DNA of 64,000 nt from Euonymus europaeus (Eukaryota > Streptophyta > Magnoliopsida > Celastrales > Celastraceae): the NCBI GenBank assembly GCA_963580455.1, contig OY756972.1:9563001-9627000 (forward strand), in the 5' to 3' direction. The stretch's first letter is position 1; every line of letters begins with the position of its first letter. Of the stretch, positions 24,361 through 36,240 are shown piece by piece. A model generated the notes under the pieces. It saw only the letters and a list, made by a program, of their open reading frames with translations, searched no databases and was not told where the DNA came from. A program made the position numbers and the translations under genes.

Positions 24361-26790
24361 AAAGCTTCCAAGATTATTTCGATTCCAAAACACCAACTTT
24401 CTATCACATATAGATAAAACCGTTAAAAGCTCCTCCATAGAGAGAGTTGAGCAACTTCGGACCATCAAAGTTGGTCGGTGTACAATTTTTATTGTTCTTA
24501 TATGTCAAATTTTAAGAGTATAAGCTTCGTAGATTATTTCGATGCCAAAACACCAACTTTCTATGACAAATGGACAAAACCGTTAAAAGCTCCTCCATAG
24601 AGAGAGTTGAGCAACTTTGGACCATCAAAAGCTGCTTGGGATAGACATTTTATTGTTCTTCTATGTCGAATTTTCTGAATATAAGCTTCGTAGATTATTT
24701 CGATGCCAAAACACCAACTTTCTATGACAAATGGACAAAACCGTTAAAAGCTCCTCCATAGAGAGAGTTGAGCAACTTCGGACCATCAAAGTTGCTCGGT
24801 GTACAATTTTTATTGTTCTTATATGTCAAATTTTAAGAGTATAGGCTTCGTAGATTATTTCGATGCCAAAACACCAACTTTCTATGACAAATGGACGAAA
24901 CCGTTAAAAGTCCCTCCATTGAGAGAGTTGAGCAACTTCGGACCATCAAAAGTTCCCCGGGATAGACATTTTATTGTTCTTCTATGTCAAATTTTCCGAA
25001 TATAAGCTTCGTAGATTATTTCGATGCCAAAACACCAACTTTCTATGACAAATGGACAAAACCGTTAAAAGCTCCTCCATAGAGAGAGTTGAACAACTTC
25101 GGACCATCAAAGTTGCTCGGGATGGACATTTTATTGTTCTTCTATGTCAAATTTTCTGAGTATAAGCTTCATAGATTATTTCGATGCCAAAAGACAAACT
25201 TTGTATGACAAATGGACAAAAGTGTTAAAAGCTCCTCCATAGAGAGAGTTGAGCAACTTCGGACCATCAAAGTTGCTCGGTGTACAATTTTTATTGTTCT
25301 TATATGTCAAATTTTAAGAGTATAAGCTTCGTAGATTATTTCGATGCCAAAACACAAAATTTCTATGACAAATGGACAAAACCGTTAAAAGCTCCTCCAT
25401 AGAGAGAGTTGAGCAACTTTGGACCATCAAAAGCTGCTCGGGATAGACATTTTATTGTTCTTCTATGTCGAATTTTCTGAATATAAGCTTCGTAGATTAT
25501 TTCGATGCCAAAACACCAACTTTCTATGACAAATGGACAAAACCGTTAAAAGCTCCTCCATAGAGAGAGTTGAGCAACTTCGGACCATCAAAGTTGCTCG
25601 GTGTACAATTTTTATTGTTCTTATATGTCAAATTTTAAGAGTATAAGCTTCGTAGATTTTTTCGATGCCAAAACACCAACTTTCTATGACAAACGGACGA
25701 AACCGTTAAAAGTCCCTCCATTGAGAGAGTTGAGCAACTTCTAACCATCAAAAGTTGCCCGGGATAGACATTTTATTGTTCTTCTATGTCAAATTTTCTG
25801 AATATAAGCTTCGTAGATTATTTCGATGCCAAAACACCAACTTTCTATGAAAATGGACAAAACCGTTAAAAGCTCCTCCATAGAGAGAGTTGAACAACTT
25901 CGGACCATCAAAGTTGCTCGGGATGGACATTTTATTGTTCTTCTACGTCAAATTTTCTGAGTATAAGCTTCATAGATTATTTCGAAGCCAAAAAACAAAC
26001 TTTGTATGACAAATGGACAAAATCGTTAAAAGCTCCTCCATAGAGAGAGTTGAGCAACTTCGGACCATCAAAGTTGCTCGGTGTACACTTTTTATTGTTC
26101 TTATCTGTCAAATTTTCTGAATATAAGCTTCGTAGTTTATTTCGATGCCAAAACACCAACTTTGTATGACGAATGGACAAAACCGTTAAAAGCTCCTCCA
26201 TAGAGAGAGTTGAGCAACTTCGAACTATAAAAGTTGCTCGGTGTACAATTTTTATTGTTCTTATATGTCAAATTTTAAGAGTATAAGCTTCGTAGATTAT
26301 TTCGATGCCAAAACACCAACTTTCTATGACAAATGGAGAAAACCGTTAAAAGCTCCTCCATAGAGAGAGTTGAGCAACTTCGGACCATCAAAGTTGCTCG
26401 GGATGGACATTTTATTGTTCTTCTATGTCAAAGTTTCTGAATATAAGTTTCGTAGATTATTTCGATGCCAAAACACCAACTTTCTATGACAAATGGACAA
26501 AAGTGTTAAAAGCTCCTCCATAGAGAGAGTTGAGCAACTTCGGACCATCAAAGTTGCTCAGGATGGACATTTTATTGTTCTTCTGTGTCAAATTTTCTGA
26601 GTATAAGCTTCATAGATTATTTCGATGCCAAAAGACAAACTTTCTATGACAAATGGACAAAATCGTTAAAAGCTCCTCCATAGAGAGAGTTGAGCAACTT
26701 CGGACCATCAATATTGCTCGGGATAGACATTTTATTGTTCTTTTATGTCAAATTTTCTGAATATAAGCTTCGTAGATTATTTCGAAGCCA
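24360..26790 (+). repeat. Transition to C-type satellite monomers
   Basis: The A-type gagtataagcttcc signature gives way to aagagtataagcttcg, ctgaatataagcttcg and ctgagtataagcttcat. These are paired with a shortened spacer gacattttattgttcttc and with ccaaaagacaaac. A loose three- to five-monomer alternation is visible: caaaagctgctcggg or caaaagttgcccggg units (161 bp) alternate with gtgtacaattttta units. No gene is present. Confidence 0.8.
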
Positions 26791-29540
26791 AAACACCAAC
26801 TTTTTATGACAAATGGACAAAACCGTTAAAAGCTCCTCCATAGAGAGAGTTGAGCAACTTTGGACCGTCAAAAGCTGCTCGGGATAGACATTTTATTGTT
26901 CTTCTATGTCGAATTTTCTGAATATAAGCTTCGTATATTATTTCGATGCCAAAACACCAACTTTCTATGACAAATGGACAAAACCGTTAAAAGCTCCTCC
27001 ATAGAGAGAGTTGAGCAACTTCGGACCATCAAAGTTGCTCGGTGTACAATTTTTATTGTTCTTATATGTCAAATTTTAAGAGTATAAGCTTCGTAGATTA
27101 TTTCGATGCCAAAACACCAACTTTCTATGACAAATAGACGAAACCGTTAAAAGTTCCTCCATTGAGAGAGTTGAGCAACTTCGGACCATCAAAAGTTGCC
27201 CGGGATAGACATTTTATTGTTCTTCTATGTCAAATTTTCTGAATATAAGCTTCGTAGATTATTTCGATGCCAAAACACCAACTTTCTATGACAAATGGAC
27301 AAAACCGTTAAAAGCTCCTCTATAGAGAGAGTTGAACAACTTCGGACCATCAAAGTTGCTCGGGATGGACATTTTATTGTTCTTCTATGTCAAATTTTCT
27401 GAGTATAAGCTTCATAGATTATTTCGATTCCAAAAGACAAACTTTCTATGACAAATGGACAAAATCGATAAAAGCTCCTCCATAGAGAGAGTTGAGCAAC
27501 TTCGGACCATCAAAGTTGCTCGGTGTACACTTTTTATTGTTCTTATATGTCAAATTTTCTGAATATAAGCTTCGTAGATTATTTCGATGCCAAAACACCA
27601 ACTTTCTATGCCAAATGGACAAAACCGTTAAAAGCTCCTCCATAGAGAGAGTTGAGCAACTTCGGACCATCAAAGTTGCTCGGTGTACACTTTTTATTGT
27701 TTTTATATGTCAAATTTTCTGAATATAAGCTTCGTAGATTATTTCGATGCCAAAACACCAACTTTCTATGACGAATGGACAAAACCGTTAAAAGCTCCTC
27801 CATAGAGAGAGTTGAGCAACTTCGAACTATAAAAGTTGCTCGGTGTACAATTTTTATTGTTCTTATATGTCAAATTTTAAGAGTATAAGCTTCGTAGATT
27901 ATTTCGATGCCAAAACACCAACTTTCTATGACAAATGGAGAAAACCGTTAAAAGCTCCTCCATAGAGACAGTTGAGCAACTTCGGACCATCAAAGTTGCT
28001 CGGGATGGACATTTTATTGTTCTTCTATGTCAAAGTTTCTGAATATAAGTTTCGTAGATTATTTTGATGCCAAAACACCAACTTTCTATGATAAACGGAC
28101 AAAAGTGTTAAAAGCTCCTCCATAGAGAGAGTTGAGCAACTTCGGACCATCAAAGTTGCTCGGGATGGACATTTTATTGTTCTTCTATGTCAAATTTTCT
28201 GAGTATAAGCTTCATAGATTATTTCGATGCCAAAAGACAAACTTTCTATGACAAATGGATAAAATCGTTAAAAGCTCCTCCATAGAGAGAGTTGAGCAAC
28301 TTCGGACCATCAAAGTTGCTCGGTGTACACTTTTTATTGTTCTTATATGTCAAATTTTAAGAGTATAAGCTTCGTAGATTATTTCGATGCCAAAACACCA
28401 ACTTTCTATGACAAATGGAGAAAACCGTTAAAAGCTCCTCCATAGAGAGAGTTGAGCAACTTCGGACCATCAAAGTTGCTCGGGATGGACATTTTATTGT
28501 TCTTCTATGTCAAAGTTTCTGAATATAAGTTTCGTAGATTATTTCGATGCCAAAACACCAACTTTCTATGACAAATGGACAAAAGTGTTAAAAGCTCCTC
28601 CATAGAGAGAGTTGAGCAACTTCGGACCATCAAAGTTGCTCAGGATGGACATTTTATTGTTCTTCTGTGTCAAATTTTCTGAGTATAAGCTTCATAGATT
28701 ATTTCGATGCCAAAAGACAAAATTTCTATGACAAATGGACAAAATCGTTAAAAGCTCCTCCATAGAGAGAGTTGAGCAACTTCGGACCATCAAAGTTGCT
28801 CGGTGTACACTTTTTATTGTTCTTATCTGTCAAATTTTCTGAATATAAGCTTCGTAGATTATTTCGATGCCCAAACAACGACTTTGTATGACGAATGGAC
28901 AAAACCATTAAAAGCTCCTCCATAGAGAGAGTTGAGCAACTTCGAACTATAAAAGTTGCTCGGTGTACAATTTTTATTGTTCTTATATGTCAAATTTTAA
29001 GAGTATAAGCTTCGTAGATTATTTCGATGCCAAAACACCAACTTTCTATGACAAATGGAGAAAACCGTTAAAAGCTCCTCCATAGAGAGAGTTGAGCAAC
29101 TTCGGACCATCAAAGTTGCTCGGGATGGACATTTTATTGTTCTTCTATGTCAAAGTTTCTGAATATAAGTTTCGTAGATTATTTCGATGCCAAAACACCA
29201 ACTTTCTATGACAAATGGACAAAAGTGTTAAAAGCTCCTCCATAGAGAGAGTTGAGCAACTTCGGACCATCAAAGTTGCTCAGGATGGACATTTTATTGT
29301 TCTTCTGTGTCAAATTTTCTGAGTATAAGCTTCATAGATTATTTCGATGCCAAAAGACAAACTTTCTATGACAAATGGACAAAATCGTTAAAAGCTCCTC
29401 CATAGAGAGAGTTGAGCAACTTGGGACCATCAATATTGCTCGGGATATACATTTTATTGTTCTTTTATGTCAAATTTTCTGAATATAAGCTTCGTAGATT
29501 ATTTCGATGCCAAAACACCAACTTTCTATGACAAATGGAG
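26790..29540 (+). repeat. Long satellite segmental duplication, copy 1 (offset 3,202 bp)
   Basis: This 2.75-kb stretch recurs almost unchanged 3,202 bp downstream. Paired marks are tttggaccgtcaaaagctgc (26,859 and 30,061), actttctatgccaaatgg (27,601 and 30,803), gagacagttgagc (about 27,964 and 31,166) and cttgggaccatcaatattgc (29,420 and 32,622). Only a few single-base differences were noticed, for example ccaaacaacgac versus ccaaacaacaac near 28,870 and 32,072. Neighbouring ORFs on both strands are the same in the two copies because the DNA is duplicated, not because they are genes. Confidence 0.88.
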
Positions 29541-29992
29541 AAAACCGTTAAAAGCTCCTCCATAGAGAGAGTTGAGCAACTTCGGACCATCAAAGTTGCT
29601 CGGGATGGACATTTTATTGTTCTTCTATGTCAAAGTTTCTGAATATAAGTTTCGTAGATTATTTCGATGCCAAAACACCAACTTTCTATGACAAATGGAC
29701 AAAAGTGTTAAAAGCTCCTCCATAGAGAGAGTTGAGCAACTTCGGACCATCAAAGTTGCTCAGGATGGACATTTTATTGTTCTTCTGTGTCAAATTTTCT
29801 GAGTATAAGCTTCATAGATTATTTCGATGCCAAAAGACAAACTTTCTATGACAAATGGACAAAATCGTTAAAAGCTCCTCCATAGAGAGAGTTGAGCAAC
29901 TTCGGACCATCAATATTGCTCGGGATAGACATTTTATTGTTCTTATATTTCAAATTTTACGAGTATAAGCTTTCTAGATTATTTCGATGCCA
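29540..29992 (+). repeat. Three-monomer block between the two long copies
   Basis: About three monomers separate the 2.75-kb duplicates. They repeat the local triplet that also occurs at about 28,410, 29,050, 31,610 and 32,250: a monomer with aaatggagaaaaccg, then one with caaagtttctgaatataag and aaaagtgttaaaag, then one with tgctcaggatggac and ttctgtgtcaaa. The block ends in an A/C hybrid monomer (tatttcaaattttacgag with gctttctag at about 29,945-29,980). Confidence 0.78.
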
Positions 29993-32742
29993 AAACACCA
30001 ACTTTTTATGACAAATGGACAAAACCGTTAAAAGCTCCTCCATAGAGAGAGTTGAGCAACTTTGGACCGTCAAAAGCTGCTCGGGATAGACATTTTATTG
30101 TTCTTCTATGTCGAATTTTCTGAATATAAGCTTCGTATATTATTTCGATGCCAAAACACCAACTTTCTATGACAAATGGACAAAACCGTTAAAAGCTCCT
30201 CCATAGAGAGAGTTGAGCAACTTCGGACCATCAAAGTTGCTCGGTGTACAATTTTTATTGTTCTTATATGTCAAATTTTAAGAGTATAAGCTTCGTAGAT
30301 TATTTCGATGCCAAAACACCAACTTTCTATGACAAATAGACGAAACCGTTAAAAGTTCCTCCATTGAGAGAGTTGAGCAACTTCGGACCATCAAAAGTTG
30401 CCCGGGATAGACATTTTATTGTTCTTCTATGTCAAATTTTCTGAATATAAGCTTCGTAGATTATTTCGATGCCAAAACACCAACTTTCTATGACAAATGG
30501 ACAAAACCGTTAAAAGCTCCTCTATAGAGAGAGTTGAACAACTTCGGACCATCAAAGTTGCTCGGGATGGACATTTTATTGTTCTTCTATGTCAAATTTT
30601 CTGAGTATAAGCTTCATAGATTATTTCGATTCCAAAAGACAAACTTTCTATGACAAATGGACAAAATCGATAAAAGCTCCTCCATAGAGAGAGTTGAGCA
30701 ACTTCGGACCATCAAAGTTGCTCGGTGTACACTTTTTATTGTTCTTATATGTCAAATTTTCTGAATATAAGCTTCGTAGATTATTTCGATGCCAAAACAC
30801 CAACTTTCTATGCCAAATGGACAAAACCGTTAAAAGCTCATCCATAGAGAGAGTTGAGCAACTTCGGACCATCAAAGTTGCTCGGTGTACACTTTTTATT
30901 GTTTTTATATGTCAAATTTTCTGAATATAAGCTTCGTAGATTATTTCGATGCCAAAACACCAACTTTCTATGACGAATGGACAAAACCGTTAAAAGCTCC
31001 TCCATAGAGAGAGTTGAGCAACTTCGAACTATAAAAGTTGCTCGGTGTACAATTTTTATTGTTCTTATATGTCAAATTTTAAGAGTATAAGCTTCGTAGA
31101 TTATTTCGATGCCAAAACACCAACTTTCTATGACAAATGGAGAAAACCGTTAAAAGCTCCTCCATAGAGACAGTTGAGCAACTTCGGACCATCAAAGTTG
31201 CTCGGGATGGACATTTTATTGTTCTTCTATGTCAAAGTTTCTGAATATAAGTTTCGTAGATTATTTTGATGCCAAAACACCAACTTTCTATGATAAACGG
31301 ACAAAAGTGTTAAAAGCTCCTCCATAGAGAGAGTTGAGCAACTTCGGACCATCAAAGTTGCTCGGGATGGACATTTTATTGTTCTTCTATGTCAAATTTT
31401 CTGAGTATAAGCTTCATAGATTATTTCGATGCCAAAAGACAAACTTTCTATGACAAATGGATAAAATCGTTAAAAGCTCCTCCATAGAGAGAGTTGAGCA
31501 ACTTCGGACCATCAAAGTTGCTCGGTGTACACTTTTTATTGTTCTTATATGTCAAATTTTAAGAGTATAAGCTTCGTAGATTATTTCGATGCCAAAACAC
31601 CAACTTTCTATGACAAATGGAGAAAACCGTTAAAAGCTCCTCCATAGAGAGAGTTGAGCAACTTCGGACCATCAAAGTTGCTCGGGATGGACATTTTATT
31701 GTTCTTCTATGTCAAAGTTTCTGAATATAAGTTTCGTAGATTATTTCGATGCCAAAACACCAACTTTCTATGACAAATGGACAAAAGTGTTAAAAGCTCC
31801 TCCATAGAGAGAGTTGAGCAACTTCGGACCATCAAAGTTGCTCAGGATGGACATTTTATTGTTCTTCTGTGTCAAATTTTCTGAGTATAAGCTTCATAGA
31901 TTATTTCGATGCCAAAAGACAAACTTTCTATGACAAATGGACAAAATCGTTAAAAGCTCCTCCATAGAGAGAGTTGAGCAACTTCGGACCATCAAAGTTG
32001 CTCGGTGTACACTTTTTATTGTTCTTATCTGTCAAATTTTCTGAATATAAGCTTCGTAGATTATTTCGATGCCCAAACAACAACTTTGTATGACGAATGG
32101 ACAAAACCATTAAAAGCTCCTCCATAGAGAGAGTTGAGCAACTTCGAACTATAAAAGTTGCTCGGTGTACAATTTTTATTGTTCTTATATGTCAAATTTT
32201 AAGAGTATAAGCTTCGTAGATTATTTCGATGCCAAAACACCAACTTTCTATGACAAATGGAGAAAACCGTTAAAAGCTCCTCCATAGAGAGAGTTGAGCA
32301 ACTTCGGACCATCAAAGTTGCTCGGGATGGACATTTTATTGTTCTTCTATGTCAAAGTTTCTGAATATAAGTTTCGTAGATTATTTCGATGCCAAAACAC
32401 CAACTTTCTATGACAAATGGACAAAAGTGTTAAAAGCTCCTCCATAGAGAGAGTTGAGCAACTTCGGACCATCAAAGTTGCTCAGGATGGACATTTTATT
32501 GTTCTTCTGTGTCAAATTTTCTGAGTATAAGCTTCATAGATTATTTCGATGCCAAAAGACAAACTTTCTATGACAAATGGACAAAATCGTTAAAAGCTCC
32601 TCCATAGAGAGAGTTGAGCAACTTGGGACCATCAATATTGCTCGGGATATACATTTTATTGTTCTTTTATGTCAAATTTTCTGAATATAAGCTTCGTAGA
32701 TTATTTCGATGCCAAAACACCAACTTTCTATGACAAATGGAC
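29992..32742 (+). repeat. Long satellite segmental duplication, copy 2 (offset 3,202 bp)
   Basis: The second near-identical copy of 26,790-29,540. On the left, identity begins within a monomer after the hybrid unit. On the right it ends near 32,742, where aaatggacgaaacc replaces aaatggagaaaacc of copy 1. Total period is 20 monomers. One visible private change is agctcatccatag (about 30,836) where copy 1 has agctcctccatag. Confidence 0.88.
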
Positions 32743-32879
32743 GAAACCGTTAAAAGCTCCTCTATAGAGAGAGTTGAGCAATTTTGGTCCATCAAAGTTG
32801 CTCGGTGTACAATTTTTATTGTTCTTATATGTCAAATTTTAAGAGTATAAGCTTCGTAGATTATTTCGAAGCCAAAACA

Positions 32880-35470
32880 CCAACTTTCTATGACAAATGG
32901 ACAAAACCGTTAAAAGCTCCTCCATAGAGAGAGTTGAGCAACTTCGGACCGTCAAAAGTTGCTCGGGATAGACATTTTATTGTTCTTTTATGTCAAATTT
33001 TCTGAATATAAGCTTCGTAGATTATTTCGATGCCAAAACACCAACTTTCTATGACAAATGGACAAAAGTGTTTAAAGCTACTCCATAGGGAGAGTTGAGC
33101 AACTTCGGACCATCAAAGTTGCTCGGGATGGACATTTTATTGTTCTTCTATGTCAAATTTTCTGAGTATAAGCTTCATAGATTATTTCGATGCCAAAAGA
33201 CAAACTTTCTATGACAAATGGAAAAAAATGTTAAAAGCTCCTCCATAGAGAGAGTTGAGCAACTTCGGACCATCAAAGTTGCTCGGGATGGACATTTTAT
33301 TGTTCTTCTATGTCAAATTTGAAGAGTATAAGCTTCGTAGATTATTTCGATGCCAAAACTCCAACTTTCTATGACAAATGGAGAAAACCGTTAAAAGCTT
33401 CTCCATAGAGAGAGTTGAGCAACTTCGGACCATCAAAGTTGCTCGGGATGGACATTTTATTGTTCTTATATGTCAAATATTAAGAGTATAAGCTTCGTAG
33501 ATTATTTCGATGCCAAAACACCAACTTTCTATGACAAATGGACAAAACCGTTAAAAGCTCCTCCATAGAGAGAGTTGAGCAACTTCGGACCATCAAAAGC
33601 TGCACGGGATAGACATTTTATTGTTCTTCTATGTCAAATTTTCTGAATATAAGCTTCGTAGATTATTTCGATGCCAAAACACCAACTTTCTATGACAAAT
33701 GGACAAAACCGTTAAAAGCTCCTTCATAGAGAGAGTTGAACAACTTCGGACCATCAAAGTTGCTCGGGATGGACATTTTATTGTTCTTCTATGTCAAATT
33801 CTCTGAGTATAAGCTTCATAGATTATTTCGATGCCAAAAGGCAAACTTTCTATGACAAATGGACAAAAGTGTTAAAAGCTCCTCCATAGAGAGAGTTGAG
33901 CAACTTTGGACCATCAAAGTTGCTCGGTGTACAATTTTTATTGTTCTTATATGTCAAATTTTAAGAATATAAGCTTCGTAGATTATTTCGATGCCAAAAC
34001 ACCAAATTTCTATGACAAATGGACAAAACCGTTAAAAGCTTCTCCATAGAGAGAGTTGAGCAACTTCGGACCATCAAAATTGCTCGGGATAGACATTTTA
34101 TTGTTCTTTTATGTCAAATTTTCTGAATATAAGCTTCGTAGATTATTTCGATGCCGAAACACCAACTTTCTATGACAAATGGACGAAACCGTTAAAAGAT
34201 CCTCTATAGAGAGAGTTGAGCAACTTCGGACCATCAAAGTTGCTCGGTGTACAATTTTTATTGTTCTTATATGTCAAATTTTAAGAGTATAAGCTTCGTA
34301 GATTATTTCGATGCCAAAACACCAACTTTCTATGACAAATGGACAAAACCGTTAAAAGCTCCTCCATAGAGAGAGTTGAACAACTTCGGACCATCAAAGT
34401 TGCTCGGGATGGACATTTTATTGTTCTCCTATGTCAAATTTTCTGAGTATAAGCTTCATAGATTATTTCGATGCCAAAAGACAAACTTTGTATGACAAAT
34501 GGACAAAATCGTTAAAAGCTCCTCCATAGAGAGAGTTGAGCAACTTCGGACCATCAAAGTTGCTCGGTTTACACTTTTTATTGTTTTTATATGTCAAATT
34601 TTCTGAATATAAGCTTCGTAGATTATTTCGATGCCAAAACACCAACTTTCTATGACGAATGGACAAAACCGTTAAAAGCTCCTCCATAGAGAGAGTTGAG
34701 CAACTTCGGACTATAAAAGTTGCTCGGTGTACAATTTTTATTGTTCTTATATGTCAAATTTTAAGAGTATAAGCTTCGTAGATTATTTCGATGCCAAAAC
34801 ACCAACTTTCTATGACAAATGGAGAAAACCATTAAAAGCTCCTCCATAGAGAGAATTGAGCAACTTCGGACCATCAAAGTTGCTCGGGATGGACATTTTA
34901 TTGTTGTTCTATGTCAAAGTTTCTGAATATAAGCTTCGTAGATTATTTCGATGCCAAAACACCAACTTTCTATGACAAATGGACAAAACCGTTAAAAGCT
35001 CAACTATAGAGAGAGTTGAGCAGGTTCGGACAACTAAAGTTTCTCGGAGTATACTTTTTACTATTCTTCCATATCAAATTTTACGAGTATAGGCTTGCTA
35101 GATTATTTCCATACCAAACAGCAACTTTCTATGACAAATGGACGAAACCGTTATAAGCTCCTCCATAGAGAGAGTTGAGCAACTTCTGACTATCAAAGTT
35201 GCCTTGGATAGACTTTTTATTGTACTTCTATGTCAAATTTTACGAGTATAGGCTTCCTACATTATTTCGATGCCGAAACACCCACTTTCTATGACAAATG
35301 GACAAAACCGTTAAAAGCCCCTCCATAGAGAGAGTTGAGCAACTTCGGACCATCAAAGTTGCTCGGTGTATAATTTTTATTGTTCTTATATGTCAAATTT
35401 TAAGAGTATAAGCGTCGTAGATTATTTCGATGCCAAAACACCAACTTTCAATGACAAATGGACGAAACCG
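32880..35470 (+). repeat. Segmental duplication, copy 1 (offset 3,361 then 3,520 bp)
   Basis: Marks in this segment recur 3,361 bp downstream: gaaaaaaatgttaaaag at 33,221 (gaaaaaaaggttaaaag in copy 2), tcaaatattaagagtataag at 33,472, tcaaattctctgagtataag at about 33,796, and cggtttacactttttattg at 34,565. From 35,021 onward (caggttcggacaactaaag) the offset is 3,520 bp, so copy 2 has one extra monomer in between. Two A-type monomers are embedded at about 35,010-35,310. Confidence 0.85.
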
Positions 35471-36240
35471 TTAAAAGTCCCTCCATAGAGAGAGTTGAGC
35501 AACTTCGGACTATAAAAGTTGCTCGGTGTACAATTTTTATTGTTCTTATATGTCAAATTTTAAGAGTATAAGCGTCGTAGATTATTTCGATGCCAAAACA
35601 CCAACTTTCAATGACAAATGGACGAAACCGTTAAAAGTCCCTCCATAGAGAGAGTTGAGCAACTTCGGACTATAAAAGTTGCTCGGTGTACAATTTTTAT
35701 TGTTCTTATATGTCAAATTTTAAGAGTATAAGCTTCGTAGATTATTTCGATGCCAAAACACCAACTTTCTATGACAAATGGAGAAAACCATTAAAAGCTC
35801 CTCCATAGAGAGAGTTGAGCAACTTCGGACCATCAAAGTTGCTCGGGATGGACATTTTATTGTTGTTCTATGTCAAAGTTTCTGAATATAAGCTTCGTAG
35901 ATTATTTCGATGCCAAAACACCAACTTTCTATGACAAATGGACAAAACCGTTAAAAGCTCCTCCATAGAGAGAGTTGAAGAACTTCGGACCATCAAAGTT
36001 GCTCGGGATGGACATTTTATTGTTCCTCTATGTCAAATTTTCTGAGTATAAGCTTCATAGATTATTTCGATGCCAAAAGACAAACTTTGTATGAAAAATG
36101 GACACAATCGTTAAAAGCTCCTCCATAGAGAGAGTTGAGCAACTTCGGACCATCAAAGTTGCTCGGTGTACACTTTTTATTGTTCTTATATGTCAAATTT
36201 TCTGAATATAAGCTTCGTAGATTATTTCGATGCCAAAACA
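35470..36240 (+). repeat. Satellite monomers between duplicated segments, with tandem monomer duplication
   Basis: About five C-type monomers. The monomer with gtataagcgtcgtagatt and aactttcaatgacaaatgg occurs twice in succession (about 35,411 and 35,571), a fresh single-monomer duplication of 160 bp. The flanking monomers resemble 34,700-34,980, showing local re-use. Nothing but satellite is present. Confidence 0.8.
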
